Shown here one piece after another: positions 26,048 to 33,607 of a DNA stretch of 41,195 nt; position 1 is the stretch's first letter, and each line of letters opens with the position of its first letter. Where the stretch lies: positions 1 through 41,195 of the forward strand of contig JANXUE010000101.1 of assembly GCA_025352005.1 (NCBI GenBank), written 5' to 3'. The DNA comes from Frankiales bacterium. GTDB taxonomy: Bacteria; Actinomycetota; Actinomycetes; Mycobacteriales; SCTD01. The notes under the pieces are model-generated. The model had not been told where the DNA came from. It saw nothing but the letters and a program-made list of their open reading frames with translations, and made no database searches. The translations under genes were made by a program, and so were the position numbers.

Positions 26048-27300
26048 GAGTCGGCGCGCACCCAGGCGGTCGTCGGCTTCTTGACCGGGGTAGGAGTCGC
26101 CACCGGGGCGACCACCGGGGCGGACGGCGAGGCGGTGACGCCAGCCTGCGAGAGCCACTGGCGCTGGGTCTCCAGCTGCGCGTCGAGGTCGCCCGTCGGA
26201 CGGCCGGCCTCGCGGGCCTTGACGAGCTTGCCCTCCAGGTCCGCGACCTTCTCCTTCAGCCGAACCACAAAGGGCGAGTCGGTTGTCTTGACGTGCGAGA
26301 CGTCCGGGGTACCCCGGAACTTCTCCTCGACCTTGGCCATCCGGTCCTCGAGGGACTTCATCACGTCCCGGGGGACCTTGCCGGCCTCGTCCCACTTCTC
26401 CTGGAGCTGGCGTAACCGGCTCTTGCCGCCGGGCATCTCGAGCGCCTCGGCCTCGGCCAGGATCTGCTCCTTGACCTTCTGGTTGCCGGCGAACTCCTGG
26501 TCCTTCTCGGCGAAGGAACCGCTGCGGGCCTGGAAGAACACGTCCTGAGCGCCCTTGAAGGCGTTCCACAGGGTGTCCTCGACCTCACGGGGGGCGCGAC
26601 CGGCCGCCTTCCAGTCCGCCATGAGCGACTTGTACGCCTCGGCGGTCGCCTTCCAGTCGGTGGACGTCGACAGCTTCTCGGCGTCCTTGACCAGCTTCTC
26701 CTTGCGCTCCTGCGAGACACCGCGTTGTTGCTCGAGGGCCCCGAAGTGCGCCGTACGGCGCTCGCCGAACCTCGCCCGGGCGGCGGCAACGCGCTCCCAG
26801 AGGACGTCGGCGGTCTTCTTGTCGACACCGGTGACGCGCTTCCAGTCCTGCCCGAGGGTCCTCAACCGCTCTCCGGAGTCCTTCCAGCTCGAAGAGGCGG
26901 CGAGCTTCTCGGCCTCGTCAGCGAGCGCGGCGAGCTTCGCGGCGTTCTCCTGCTTGGCCGCGGCGCGGGCGGCGTTGTGCTCCTCGACGGCACTGGCGGT
27001 CTTCTCCAGCAGCCCGTCGACGCGACGACCCAGAGCCTCGAGGTCACCGACGGCTGGGGCGGTCGGCAGGCCCTCACGCAGGCGCTCCGCACTGGTCGCG
27101 ACCTGACGGGGGTCGCCCGCCCCGCTGCGCAGGCGCTGCTCGAGCAGCGTGACCTCGGTAGCGAGTTGCTCGTAGCGCCGCACGAAGTGTGCCAGTCCTT
27201 GCTCCGGCGTCCCGGCATGCCAGGACCCCACGGCCCGCTCTCCGTCGGTGGTCCTCACGAAGACCGTCCCGTCGTCGGTGACCCGACCCCACTCGCTCAT
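26044..27300 (-). CDS. DUF349-domain helical protein
   Basis: A 418-residue protein that is almost entirely alpha-helical, with repeated DUF349 units. Each unit has a WK..G/W...GR..R pattern: SSWKDSGERLRTLGQDWKRV, then TDWKATAEAYKSLMADWKAA, then LRQLQEKWDEAGKVPRDV. An N-terminal beta part (MSEWGRVTDDGTVFVRTTDG) precedes them. A coiled coil (VRLKEKVADLEGKLVKA) and an Ala/Pro/Val/Thr-rich tail close the protein. DUF349 proteins are of unknown molecular function. ATG 27300 is chosen because GAAGGA lies about 6 nt upstream; ATG 27306 overlaps that ribosome-binding site. It is divergent from the decarboxylase-like gene with about 60 bp between. Confidence 0.85.
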   Translation of the reverse strand: MSEWGRVTDDGTVFVRTTDGERAVGSWHAGTPEQGLAHFVRRYEQLATEVTLLEQRLRSGAGDPRQVATSAERLREGLPTAPAVGDLEALGRRVDGLLEKTASAVEEHNAARAAAKQENAAKLAALADEAEKLAASSSWKDSGERLRTLGQDWKRVTGVDKKTADVLWERVAAARARFGERRTAHFGALEQQRGVSQERKEKLVKDAEKLSTSTDWKATAEAYKSLMADWKAAGRAPREVEDTLWNAFKGAQDVFFQARSGSFAEKDQEFAGNQKVKEQILAEAEALEMPGGKSRLRQLQEKWDEAGKVPRDVMKSLEDRMAKVEEKFRGTPDVSHVKTTDSPFVVRLKEKVADLEGKLVKAREAGRPTGDLDAQLETQRQWLSQAGVTASPSAPVVAPVATPTPVKKPTTAWVRADS

Positions 27301-27360
27301 GCTCATCCTTCGTTAGCCCGGGTTGCTGTGTGCGACACCAGTCTGACGCACACTGGGTTG

Positions 27361-28038
27361 GTGCTGCTTGCGGATCTGCCAGGTGTGCCGGAGTCCTGCC
27401 TTCCCGACAGCATGACCGGGCAGCTCCCGGCCAGCACGCCAGGCCCACCGTGGGACTGTCTGGTCGAGGCCACCGTGTGGTGGCACCGGGCAACCCCCGC
27501 GGCCCGGGCCCTGCTCCCTCAGGGGTTACCGGCAGGCCCGAAGGTGACCGTCTGCGCCTTTGTCACCTACCTCGACACCCCCGTGGGGCCGTACTCGGAG
27601 ATCCTCGCCAGCCCGCACCTGCTGGCCGGTGCCCTGCGCCGGGGCGTTCTGGCCAGGGTGCATGTTCCCTTCATCGCCGTGGACAGCCTGCCCTCCATCC
27701 AGGGCGGCCGCTCGCACTGGTCGTTGCCCAAGACGTTGGCGACCTTCAGCGGTGGAGCCCTCGACCGGGAGGTCCGGGGCGACGGTTGGCGCGTGCGGGC
27801 CTCGGCCCGGCCGGCGGGGCCGTGGCTGCCGTCGGTCGTTCGGCTCGGCTCGACCCAGGTCGACGGCACCGGTGCGGTCAGCAGCTCCGTCACCCGGTCG
27901 GTGTCCCGATCGCGCCTGGCGAGGGTCGTCGTCGAGACCGAGAGCATCGGCGACCTGGCACGCTGGCTGCTCCCCGGGACGCACCGCGGCCTGGTGCTGC
28001 GCGGTCGCATGACCGTCGGCCTTGCCTCGCCCGGGTGA
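27361..28038 (+). CDS. Acetoacetate decarboxylase-like protein
   Basis: About 225 residues of the acetoacetate decarboxylase (ADC) superfamily. The fold markers VTVCAFVTYLDTPVGPYSEI (about 62-81) and ARVHVPFIAVDS are present. QGGRSHWSLPK (114-124) corresponds to the E..GFPKK segment that carries the Schiff-base lysine in true ADC; K124 would be that lysine, while the upstream glutamate is not conserved. Members of this branch often act on other substrates, so the reaction is unassigned. GTG 27361 has no ribosome-binding site but has CACACT 6 nt upstream; ATG 27412 is an alternative start. Confidence 0.75.
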   Translation: MLLADLPGVPESCLPDSMTGQLPASTPGPPWDCLVEATVWWHRATPAARALLPQGLPAGPKVTVCAFVTYLDTPVGPYSEILASPHLLAGALRRGVLARVHVPFIAVDSLPSIQGGRSHWSLPKTLATFSGGALDREVRGDGWRVRASARPAGPWLPSVVRLGSTQVDGTGAVSSSVTRSVSRSRLARVVVETESIGDLARWLLPGTHRGLVLRGRMTVGLASPG

Positions 28039-28059
28039 TCGCTACTCGACTGACCCTGT

Positions 28060-28134
28060 CCGCTTGCAAACAATCACCATAAAGTGACCTGGCTAACATG
28101 CAACTTTCCTTCGGCGCCGCGCGTCGTGAAGGAA
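28060..28134 (+). promoter_or_regulatory. AT-rich upstream region and leader hairpin of the L,D-transpeptidase gene
   Basis: 28060-28105 is the most AT-rich part of its surroundings and holds the nested dyads TTGCA/TGCAA (28064-28102) and TCAC-N6-GTGA (28074-28087). A promoter is likely here, but no -35/-10 pair with good spacing stands out. TTCCTTC (28106-28112) pairs with GAAGGAA (28128-28134), a 7-bp hairpin in the probable 5' leader. Confidence 0.4.
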
Positions 28135-28189
28135 GATGACACATCCGAGGCCGGTCGTTGACCCACCTGGCCGGCGAGGGGACCCCAGC

Positions 28190-29413
28190 ATGACCACCGC
28201 ACCAGCGACACCAGGGACAGCTCCTCGGGGTGGACGCGTCCGGCTTCGGGTTCTGGTCTGCACGCTTGCCGGTGCCATCGCGCTCGGCGGCGGGGTCGGC
28301 TTTGCCACGAGCCACAAGGGTGGGGCCGGGTCCGTGGCGCCGGTTCAGGTCGCAGCCACAAGGCCCATCCCGGTCCCTGTCGTGAGGGCCGTCGGCCAGC
28401 GGGCCGGCACGGTCCCGTGGGACCGCCCTTTGTCGGTCACCGTCACCGACGGGACCTTGACGAGCGTGACGGCTGTCGGCTCCAACGACACCGCCGTCGA
28501 CGGCGAGCTCACCGACACCGGCTGGACCTCGGCGTCGACCCTGTTGCCGGCCTCGACGTACACCGTCACGGCCACGGTGCTCGACAGGGCGGGCAAGGCG
28601 CGCACGCTGGCCGTGTCGACGCGCACGACGCCACCGTCGAAGACACTGCACGCCGTTCTCAGCCCCGGTGACGGCAACGTCGTGGGCGTCGGGATGCCGG
28701 TCATCCTGACGCTGGACCGAGCCGTAACCGACGCAGCCGACCGGGCGGCCGTCGAGCAGCGACTGGACGTCACCGCGTCCCCGTCCGTCTCCGGCTCGTG
28801 GCGCTGGATGTCGCCGACCGAGCTGCACTACCGCGGTCCGTCGTACTGGGCTGCGCACTCGACGATCAAGGTCCGCGTCGACTTCCGGGCGCTCCACCTG
28901 GCTGGCGGGACATGGGGCGAGGGCCTGCGCACCACGTCGTACCGCATCGGGTCGAGGGTGGTCAGCACGGTCGACGTGACCGGGCATGTCATGCGGGTCG
29001 TTGTCGACGGGACGCTCGCGCGGACCGTGAAGGTCAGCACCGGCCGCGAGAAGTACCCCACGCAGGGCGGCGTGCACCTGGTGCTCGAGAAGACCAAGCT
29101 CAAGATCATGGACTCGGCGACGGTGGGCATCCCCCGCAACAGCCCGGACGGCTACTTCGAGAAAGTCCCGAACAGCGTCCGGATCTCCTACAGCGGCGAG
29201 TTTGTGCACTCGGCGGGGTGGAGCGTCAAGGACCAGGGCATCCGCAACGTGAGCCACGGCTGTGTCAACGTCTCACCCACCGACTCCGCCTGGTTCTTCG
29301 ACCGGGCCAAGCGCGGGGACGTCGTGGACATCATCCACGCGTCGGCGGCGCCGAGGCTGTCCGACCCGGGCATGTCCGACTGGAACATCCCCTTCGCGAG
29401 CTGGGGCAACTAG
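28190..29413 (+). CDS. L,D-transpeptidase (YkuD) with Ig-like domain
   Basis: A 407-residue cell-wall enzyme that forms 3-3 peptidoglycan crosslinks outside the membrane. A basic N-terminus and membrane helix at about 17-38 (LRVLVCTLAGAIALGGGVGF) give an anchor or signal. Residues about 60-285 are beta-rich Ig-like repeats (LSVTVTDGTLTSV, then PVILTLDRAVTD) as in mycobacterial LdtA/LdtB. The YkuD catalytic domain has HSAGW (H340) and SHGCVNVSP with the nucleophile C358 and H356. No lipobox is present: the cysteine in VLVC has valine at -1. ATG 28190 has GAGGGG about 8 nt upstream. Such enzymes resist most beta-lactams, a known family property. Confidence 0.92.
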   Translation: MTTAPATPGTAPRGGRVRLRVLVCTLAGAIALGGGVGFATSHKGGAGSVAPVQVAATRPIPVPVVRAVGQRAGTVPWDRPLSVTVTDGTLTSVTAVGSNDTAVDGELTDTGWTSASTLLPASTYTVTATVLDRAGKARTLAVSTRTTPPSKTLHAVLSPGDGNVVGVGMPVILTLDRAVTDAADRAAVEQRLDVTASPSVSGSWRWMSPTELHYRGPSYWAAHSTIKVRVDFRALHLAGGTWGEGLRTTSYRIGSRVVSTVDVTGHVMRVVVDGTLARTVKVSTGREKYPTQGGVHLVLEKTKLKIMDSATVGIPRNSPDGYFEKVPNSVRISYSGEFVHSAGWSVKDQGIRNVSHGCVNVSPTDSAWFFDRAKRGDVVDIIHASAAPRLSDPGMSDWNIPFASWGN

Positions 29414-29444
29414 TCCCGCTGGTCAGGCTGGCAGACTTGTCGGC

Positions 29445-30554
29445 GTGGATGTCGTCGGTGCCGTGCTCGGTGTGCTTGTCGTCGTCCTGACCTGGGCGAG
29501 CGTCATCACCACCCTGGTCGTGCCGCGCCGCTCCCGTGATCGGATCACCCTAGTTGTCGACCGCGCCGTCAACGCCAGCTACCGGATGGCGACGCACAAG
29601 GTCCGCGACTACCAGAGCCGCGACCGACGCCTTGCCAGCCAGGCGTCGACCACGATCTTGCTGCAGCTCGCGAGCTGGCTGGTGCTGTTCTACCTGGGCT
29701 TCGCGCTGGTACTGCAGGGGTTCGACGAGCAGGGTTTCGGGCACGCGTTCGCGCAGGCTGGCTCCTCGCTGTTCACCCTGGGCTACGTGGCGCCCAGCCA
29801 CGCGACCGTCACCCTGATCGACTACCTCGCGGCCTCGACCGGCCTCGTGGTGGTGGCGCTCCAGATCGGCTACCTGCCGACGCTCTACTCGGCGTTCAAC
29901 CGCCGTGAGACGGAGGTGACGCTGCTGGCCAGCAGGGCCGGGACGCCGGCCTGGGGACCGGAGATCTTGGCGCGGACCCGCTTCGGATTCGGCGTCGACG
30001 ACGACGGGGCCGTCATGGACGCCTTCTACCTCGGCTGGGAGCGGTGGGCCGCGGACCTGTCGGAGAGCCACACCAACTACCGGGTGCTGACCCGGTTCCG
30101 TTCGCCTGCGCACCTGAGCTCGTGGCTCGTTGCGCAGGTCGCGGTGCTCGACTCGGCCGCCCTCTGGATGGCCCTGTCCCCGGGTCGAGCTCCCATCGTC
30201 GAGGCCCGCCTGTGCCTGCGGATGGGCTTCATGGCGCTGCGGTCCCTGGCCGACACCCTGGGCCTGGAGGTCGACCACGACCCCGACCCGGACACGGACC
30301 TGCAGCTGACCTATGACGACTACCTCGCCGGCATCGCCCGGATCGCCTCGACAAGCTTCCCGATGGAGCGCACGCCCGAGCAGGCCTGGCCGGACTTCCG
30401 CGGCTGGCGGATCAACTACGAGGCGGTCGCGTACGCCCTCATGGACAGTCTCGACGCGGTCCCCGGTCCGTGGACGGGTCCGCGTGGGACCGGGGACGCC
30501 CCGATTTCACCGGTGCGGCCGGCCAACCGGACGCCGACGCCGTACCAGCCCTGA
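29445..30554 (+). CDS. Ion-channel-like membrane protein
   Basis: A 369-residue protein with three hydrophobic segments in the first 150 residues: about 1-25, 72-95 and 128-150. Between the last two lies a re-entrant-like loop GSSLFTLGYVAPSHATV, which resembles the pore helix and TLGYG-type filter of potassium-channel pores, though the filter sequence is not canonical. The C-terminal about 215 residues are soluble, helical and acidic (DHDPDPDTDLQLTYDDY) and probably cytoplasmic. Channel function is inference from topology and the P-loop. No regulatory NAD-binding domain (RCK) is recognised. GTG 29445 has no Shine-Dalgarno; CAGACT sits 7 nt upstream. Confidence 0.7.
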   Translation: MDVVGAVLGVLVVVLTWASVITTLVVPRRSRDRITLVVDRAVNASYRMATHKVRDYQSRDRRLASQASTTILLQLASWLVLFYLGFALVLQGFDEQGFGHAFAQAGSSLFTLGYVAPSHATVTLIDYLAASTGLVVVALQIGYLPTLYSAFNRRETEVTLLASRAGTPAWGPEILARTRFGFGVDDDGAVMDAFYLGWERWAADLSESHTNYRVLTRFRSPAHLSSWLVAQVAVLDSAALWMALSPGRAPIVEARLCLRMGFMALRSLADTLGLEVDHDPDPDTDLQLTYDDYLAGIARIASTSFPMERTPEQAWPDFRGWRINYEAVAYALMDSLDAVPGPWTGPRGTGDAPISPVRPANRTPTPYQP

Positions 30555-30575
30555 ACCCGCTCAAGAGGCCATGGC

Positions 30576-31823
30576 CTAGAAGCCACGGAGCGGCATGCCC
30601 GAGTCACCGTCGACTGACTTGACCGCGAGCACCTGGTGCAGCTGGATCTGGCCGGTCTCGAAGGCGAGCCGCGACCCGGCCAGGTAGAGCGCCCACACCC
30701 TCGCGGTACCGAACCCGACCTCCACCACGGCTTCGTCCCAGTGCGCTTCGAGGTTGTCGCCCCAGGCCTGGCAGGTCAGCGCGTAGTGCTCACGCAGATT
30801 CTCCTCGTGACGCACCTCGAGCCCGGAACGCTGCAGCTCGCGCACGATGCGCCCGACACCGGGCAGCTCGCCGTCGGGAAAGACGTAACGCGGAATGAAG
30901 CCGCGCTTGCTGATGGGCGGGGAGTGGTCGTCGGGCCGGGTGATGCAGTGGTTCAGCAGCCGACCGCGCGGCACCAGCTTCTCGGCCAGGAAGTCCGTGT
31001 ACGACGCAAGCTGGGCGATCCCGATGTGCTCGGTGAGGCCGATGGAGCTGATGGCGTCGAAACCGGTGTCCAGGACGTCGCGGTAGTCGGCGAAGCGGAC
31101 GTCGACCCGGTCGGCGAGGCCCCGCACGGCGGCCTGCTCGCGACCCCACTCGGCCTGCTGCCGGCTCAGGGTTGCCGCGACGACCTCGACGCCGTAGTGC
31201 TCGGCAGCATGCATGGCCATGCCGCCCCAGCCGCAACCGACGTCGAGCAGCCGCATCCCGGGCTGCAGGCCAAGCTTCTGACAGACCAGGTCGAACTTGG
31301 CGTACTGCGCCTGCTCGAGGGTCGTCGTCTCCGTGGGGTAGACCGCGCAGGTATAGGCCATCGACGGCCCGAGGACCCAGCGGTAGAAGGCGTTGGACAC
31401 GTCGTAGTGGTGGGAGATAGCCAGGGCGTCACGGCCCTTGGTGTGCCGACGGAGTCCAGCGAGGTAACGCTTGGCACCCACCTCCTGCGGCGGCGGCTCG
31501 ACCCAGTGCAGCGCCTCGAGACCGAGCGACCGCAGTACGTGCATCCGCTCCGACCAGGACAGGTCGCCCATGTTGGTGCGGGTCATCGCCCGCAGCAGCG
31601 TGTAGTGGTCAGGGGCATCCACATCGAGCTCGCCGGACACGTAGGCCCGAGCCATCCCCAGCTGTCCCGGGGCGGACACCAGGTGGGACAGCGCCCTCGG
31701 CGACTGGATCCGCAAGGTGATCCCAGAGTCCGACGAACCGGCGCTCGAACCGTCGTAGGCCTCGAATCTGGCACGGCCGGGCAGGACCGAGGCCAGCGCG
31801 TCGGCGACGGGCAGTCGGGTCAT
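30576..31823 (-). CDS. tmsB: TmsB-like phospholipid olefin methyltransferase (CFA synthase family)
   Basis: A 415-residue SAM-dependent methyltransferase of the cyclopropane-fatty-acid synthase family. It has SAM motif LLDVGCGWGGMA (192-203), C159 (AYTCAVYP), E265/H266 (LTEHIG) and the bicarbonate-site region FIPRYVFPDGELP. With the FAD enzyme encoded just upstream it matches the TmsB/BfaB role: methylation of oleoyl phospholipids to the 10-methylene form. Acting alone it could be a cyclopropane synthase, so the gene pair is the key evidence. GGAGG (about 31829-31833) precedes ATG 31823. The stop codon lies in the palindrome AGGCCATGGCCT (30566-30577). Confidence 0.88.
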   Translation of the reverse strand: MTRLPVADALASVLPGRARFEAYDGSSAGSSDSGITLRIQSPRALSHLVSAPGQLGMARAYVSGELDVDAPDHYTLLRAMTRTNMGDLSWSERMHVLRSLGLEALHWVEPPPQEVGAKRYLAGLRRHTKGRDALAISHHYDVSNAFYRWVLGPSMAYTCAVYPTETTTLEQAQYAKFDLVCQKLGLQPGMRLLDVGCGWGGMAMHAAEHYGVEVVAATLSRQQAEWGREQAAVRGLADRVDVRFADYRDVLDTGFDAISSIGLTEHIGIAQLASYTDFLAEKLVPRGRLLNHCITRPDDHSPPISKRGFIPRYVFPDGELPGVGRIVRELQRSGLEVRHEENLREHYALTCQAWGDNLEAHWDEAVVEVGFGTARVWALYLAGSRLAFETGQIQLHQVLAVKSVDGDSGMPLRGF

Positions 31824-31850
31824 GCGTTCCTCCAGGATTGAGCCGCCTTC

Positions 31851-33203
31851 TCAGCGACGTTGGACGCACTTCGCGTAGAGGTCGAGCAGGCGGCTATCGG
31901 GGTCGTACGTCTTTTTCAGGACGTCGTACGTCGGGCCGTTGTAGAGCCGCCAGAAGTGGTTGGGCTCGTAGTAGCTGGTGCTGTAAAGCGACTTGCGGCC
32001 GCCGAGAACGTCGACGAGCGTCTCGATGATCCGGTTGTGGGTAGACGGGTCCTCGCCCGGCTCGAGCGTCACCGAGGACCAGAAGCCCACATTGACGTAG
32101 AGCGTGTCCGGGTCCATCCGGTAGAGCTCCCAGACGTCCTCGGCGCAGCGCTGCCGCAGCGGGCAGAACCAGACCGGCTCGATCTCGAGCTCGCGCGCGA
32201 AAACGTCCATGAACGCCGGCAGGTTGTCGATCGGGACCTCGATGTCCTGCACGACCTCCTCGCGTTCCGGCCGACCTTTGCGCCGGTCGTAGCGGGTCTT
32301 CCAGCGGTGCTTCTGCTCGAAGGCCACGAGCTTCCACCAGATGTCGCTACGCAGGTACCGGCGCGGGATCCACCGGCGTACAGCGGGGTTCTGGACACCG
32401 AAGGCGCGGCTGCACCAGAACCAGTCGGTGTCCCAGCGCCAGAGGTAGTCGCGGACCGTCAGCCAGTCCTCGCGGCGCTCCTGGACCGATCGGTAGTACA
32501 CGGCCATGCCCGTGTAGTCGCTGAGCAGCGGAGCACGGTCCGCCCACCGGCCCAGAGTGACGTAGACCTCGGTCGGGCTGAACCACGTTCCGTCGACGAA
32601 GTCCGCCGTCCTTGGCCCCGTCCCGGGGGTGCAGTGCCGGCGCATGACTTCGACGGCGTCGCCCACCGAGCCGCAACGGACGTGCTCGAGGTGGACGTAC
32701 GGACTGGTCGGCTCAAGCTCGATCCGCAGCCGCAGCGCGTAGCCCAGCGTGCCGTAGCTGTTCGGGAAGCCGTGGAAAAGATCGGCGTTGTGCGTGCGGC
32801 TGCACGTGAGGACCTGACCGTCGCCGGTGAGGATGTCCATCTCGAGGACCGACTCGTGCGGTGTGCCGTTTCGAAAGCTCGAGCTCTCGATACCCAGCCC
32901 GGTGACGGCCCCGCCGAGCGTGATCGTCTTGAGCTGCGGAACCACCAGCGGCATCTGCCCCGAGGGCAGCGTCGCATCGACCAGGGCCTCGTACGTCGTC
33001 ATCCCCAGCACGTCCGCCACACCGTCCCCGACACTGAGGACTCCGCGGAAGGCGCTGACGTCGAGTCGCTGGGAGGGTCCGCTGCGGGTGCGGAACAGGT
33101 TTGAGGTCTTCTTGCCGAGTCGGATCGGCGCGCCAAGCGGCAGCGCGGCCAGCTGACCTCTCAGCTCGGCCACAGCTGCGTCATAGTCGGCGCGGGTCGG
33201 CAC
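31851..33203 (-). CDS. tmsA: TmsA-like FAD-dependent reductase of 10-methyl fatty acid synthesis
   Basis: A 450-residue FAD-binding oxidoreductase of the BfaA/TmsA group. TmsA reduces the 10-methylene lipid made by TmsB to 10-methylstearate (tuberculostearate type). The FAD-binding (PCMH-like) core includes PLVVPQLKTITLGGAVTGLG (about 105-124), SYGTLGYALRLRIEL, and the C-terminal segments FWCSRAF and LYSTSYYEPNHFWRLYNG. It is upstream of tmsB with a 27-nt gap, as in mycobacterial tmsAB. No tmsC is visible. GTG 33203 has no Shine-Dalgarno; TAGGGT lies 6 nt upstream. Divergent from the HTH gene with about 115 bp between. Confidence 0.88.
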   Translation of the reverse strand: MPTRADYDAAVAELRGQLAALPLGAPIRLGKKTSNLFRTRSGPSQRLDVSAFRGVLSVGDGVADVLGMTTYEALVDATLPSGQMPLVVPQLKTITLGGAVTGLGIESSSFRNGTPHESVLEMDILTGDGQVLTCSRTHNADLFHGFPNSYGTLGYALRLRIELEPTSPYVHLEHVRCGSVGDAVEVMRRHCTPGTGPRTADFVDGTWFSPTEVYVTLGRWADRAPLLSDYTGMAVYYRSVQERREDWLTVRDYLWRWDTDWFWCSRAFGVQNPAVRRWIPRRYLRSDIWWKLVAFEQKHRWKTRYDRRKGRPEREEVVQDIEVPIDNLPAFMDVFARELEIEPVWFCPLRQRCAEDVWELYRMDPDTLYVNVGFWSSVTLEPGEDPSTHNRIIETLVDVLGGRKSLYSTSYYEPNHFWRLYNGPTYDVLKKTYDPDSRLLDLYAKCVQRR

Positions 33204-33209
33204 ACCGTG

Positions 33210-33215
33210 ACCCTA
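33210..33215 (-). promoter_or_regulatory. Putative -10 element (TAGGGT) of the tmsAB operon
   Basis: On the minus strand TAGGGT lies exactly 6 nt before GTG 33203, implying a leaderless tmsA message. No good -35 was found at the usual distance. Confidence 0.4.
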
Positions 33216-33319
33216 GCCCGGTCGCTCGCTGCACCACACCAAGATCAACAGATGAACCTCTGACGCAACCCGGGCATGCCGAACGGGCACCTTGCCCCGC
33301 GGGATGACAGCATGTGGCC

Positions 33320-33601
33320 GTGGAACTGTGGGGGAGCAACCTGGCCGAGCAGCTCGATCTCGAGGACATGAGCATCGAGGAAGCAGCCGTCGAGCTGGGA
33401 ATGGCCCCTGCCGCGGTGATCCACCTGCTGGAGTCCGGCCGTCTGCCGTCCCACCTTGGCTCCGACGGCCGTCGCCGCCGGGTCCTGGCGGCCGACCTCG
33501 CGATCCACCGCGAGGTGCGCTTCAACGCCCAGCAACGCCGCGTGCAGGAGCGGCGCGCGCGCGCATGGGCCGAGCCCGAAGCCGACGAGCTCGTCAGCTG
33601 A
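33320..33601 (+). CDS. MerR/excisionase-like HTH DNA-binding protein
   Basis: A 93-residue protein with a winged HTH of the excisionase/MerR type (MSIEEAAVELGMAPAAVIHL, then ESGRLPSHLGSDGRRRRVLA). A C-terminal basic helix follows (EVRFNAQQRRVQERRARAW). It may regulate the downstream gene or act as a DNA-binding partner. It ends 6 nt before recQ and is almost certainly cotranscribed with it. GTG 33320 (MELWGSNLAEQLDLE) is favoured because CAGCAT lies 6 nt upstream in a leaderless layout. GTG 33314 would add two residues. Confidence 0.75.
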   Translation: MELWGSNLAEQLDLEDMSIEEAAVELGMAPAAVIHLLESGRLPSHLGSDGRRRRVLAADLAIHREVRFNAQQRRVQERRARAWAEPEADELVS

Positions 33602-33607
33602 CGCCAG

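Noticed and set aside
28074-28087. CRP-like site TCAC-N6-GTGA
   Set aside because: The half-sites are in the opposite orientation to TGTGA-N6-TCACA.
28039-28189. c-di-AMP (ydaO-type) riboswitch before the L,D-transpeptidase
   Set aside because: GAGGGGACCCC near 28175 is suggestive, but the other conserved blocks are absent and the region is short.
28253-28265. Lipobox in the L,D-transpeptidase
   Set aside because: VLVC has valine before the cysteine, where lipoproteins need a small residue.
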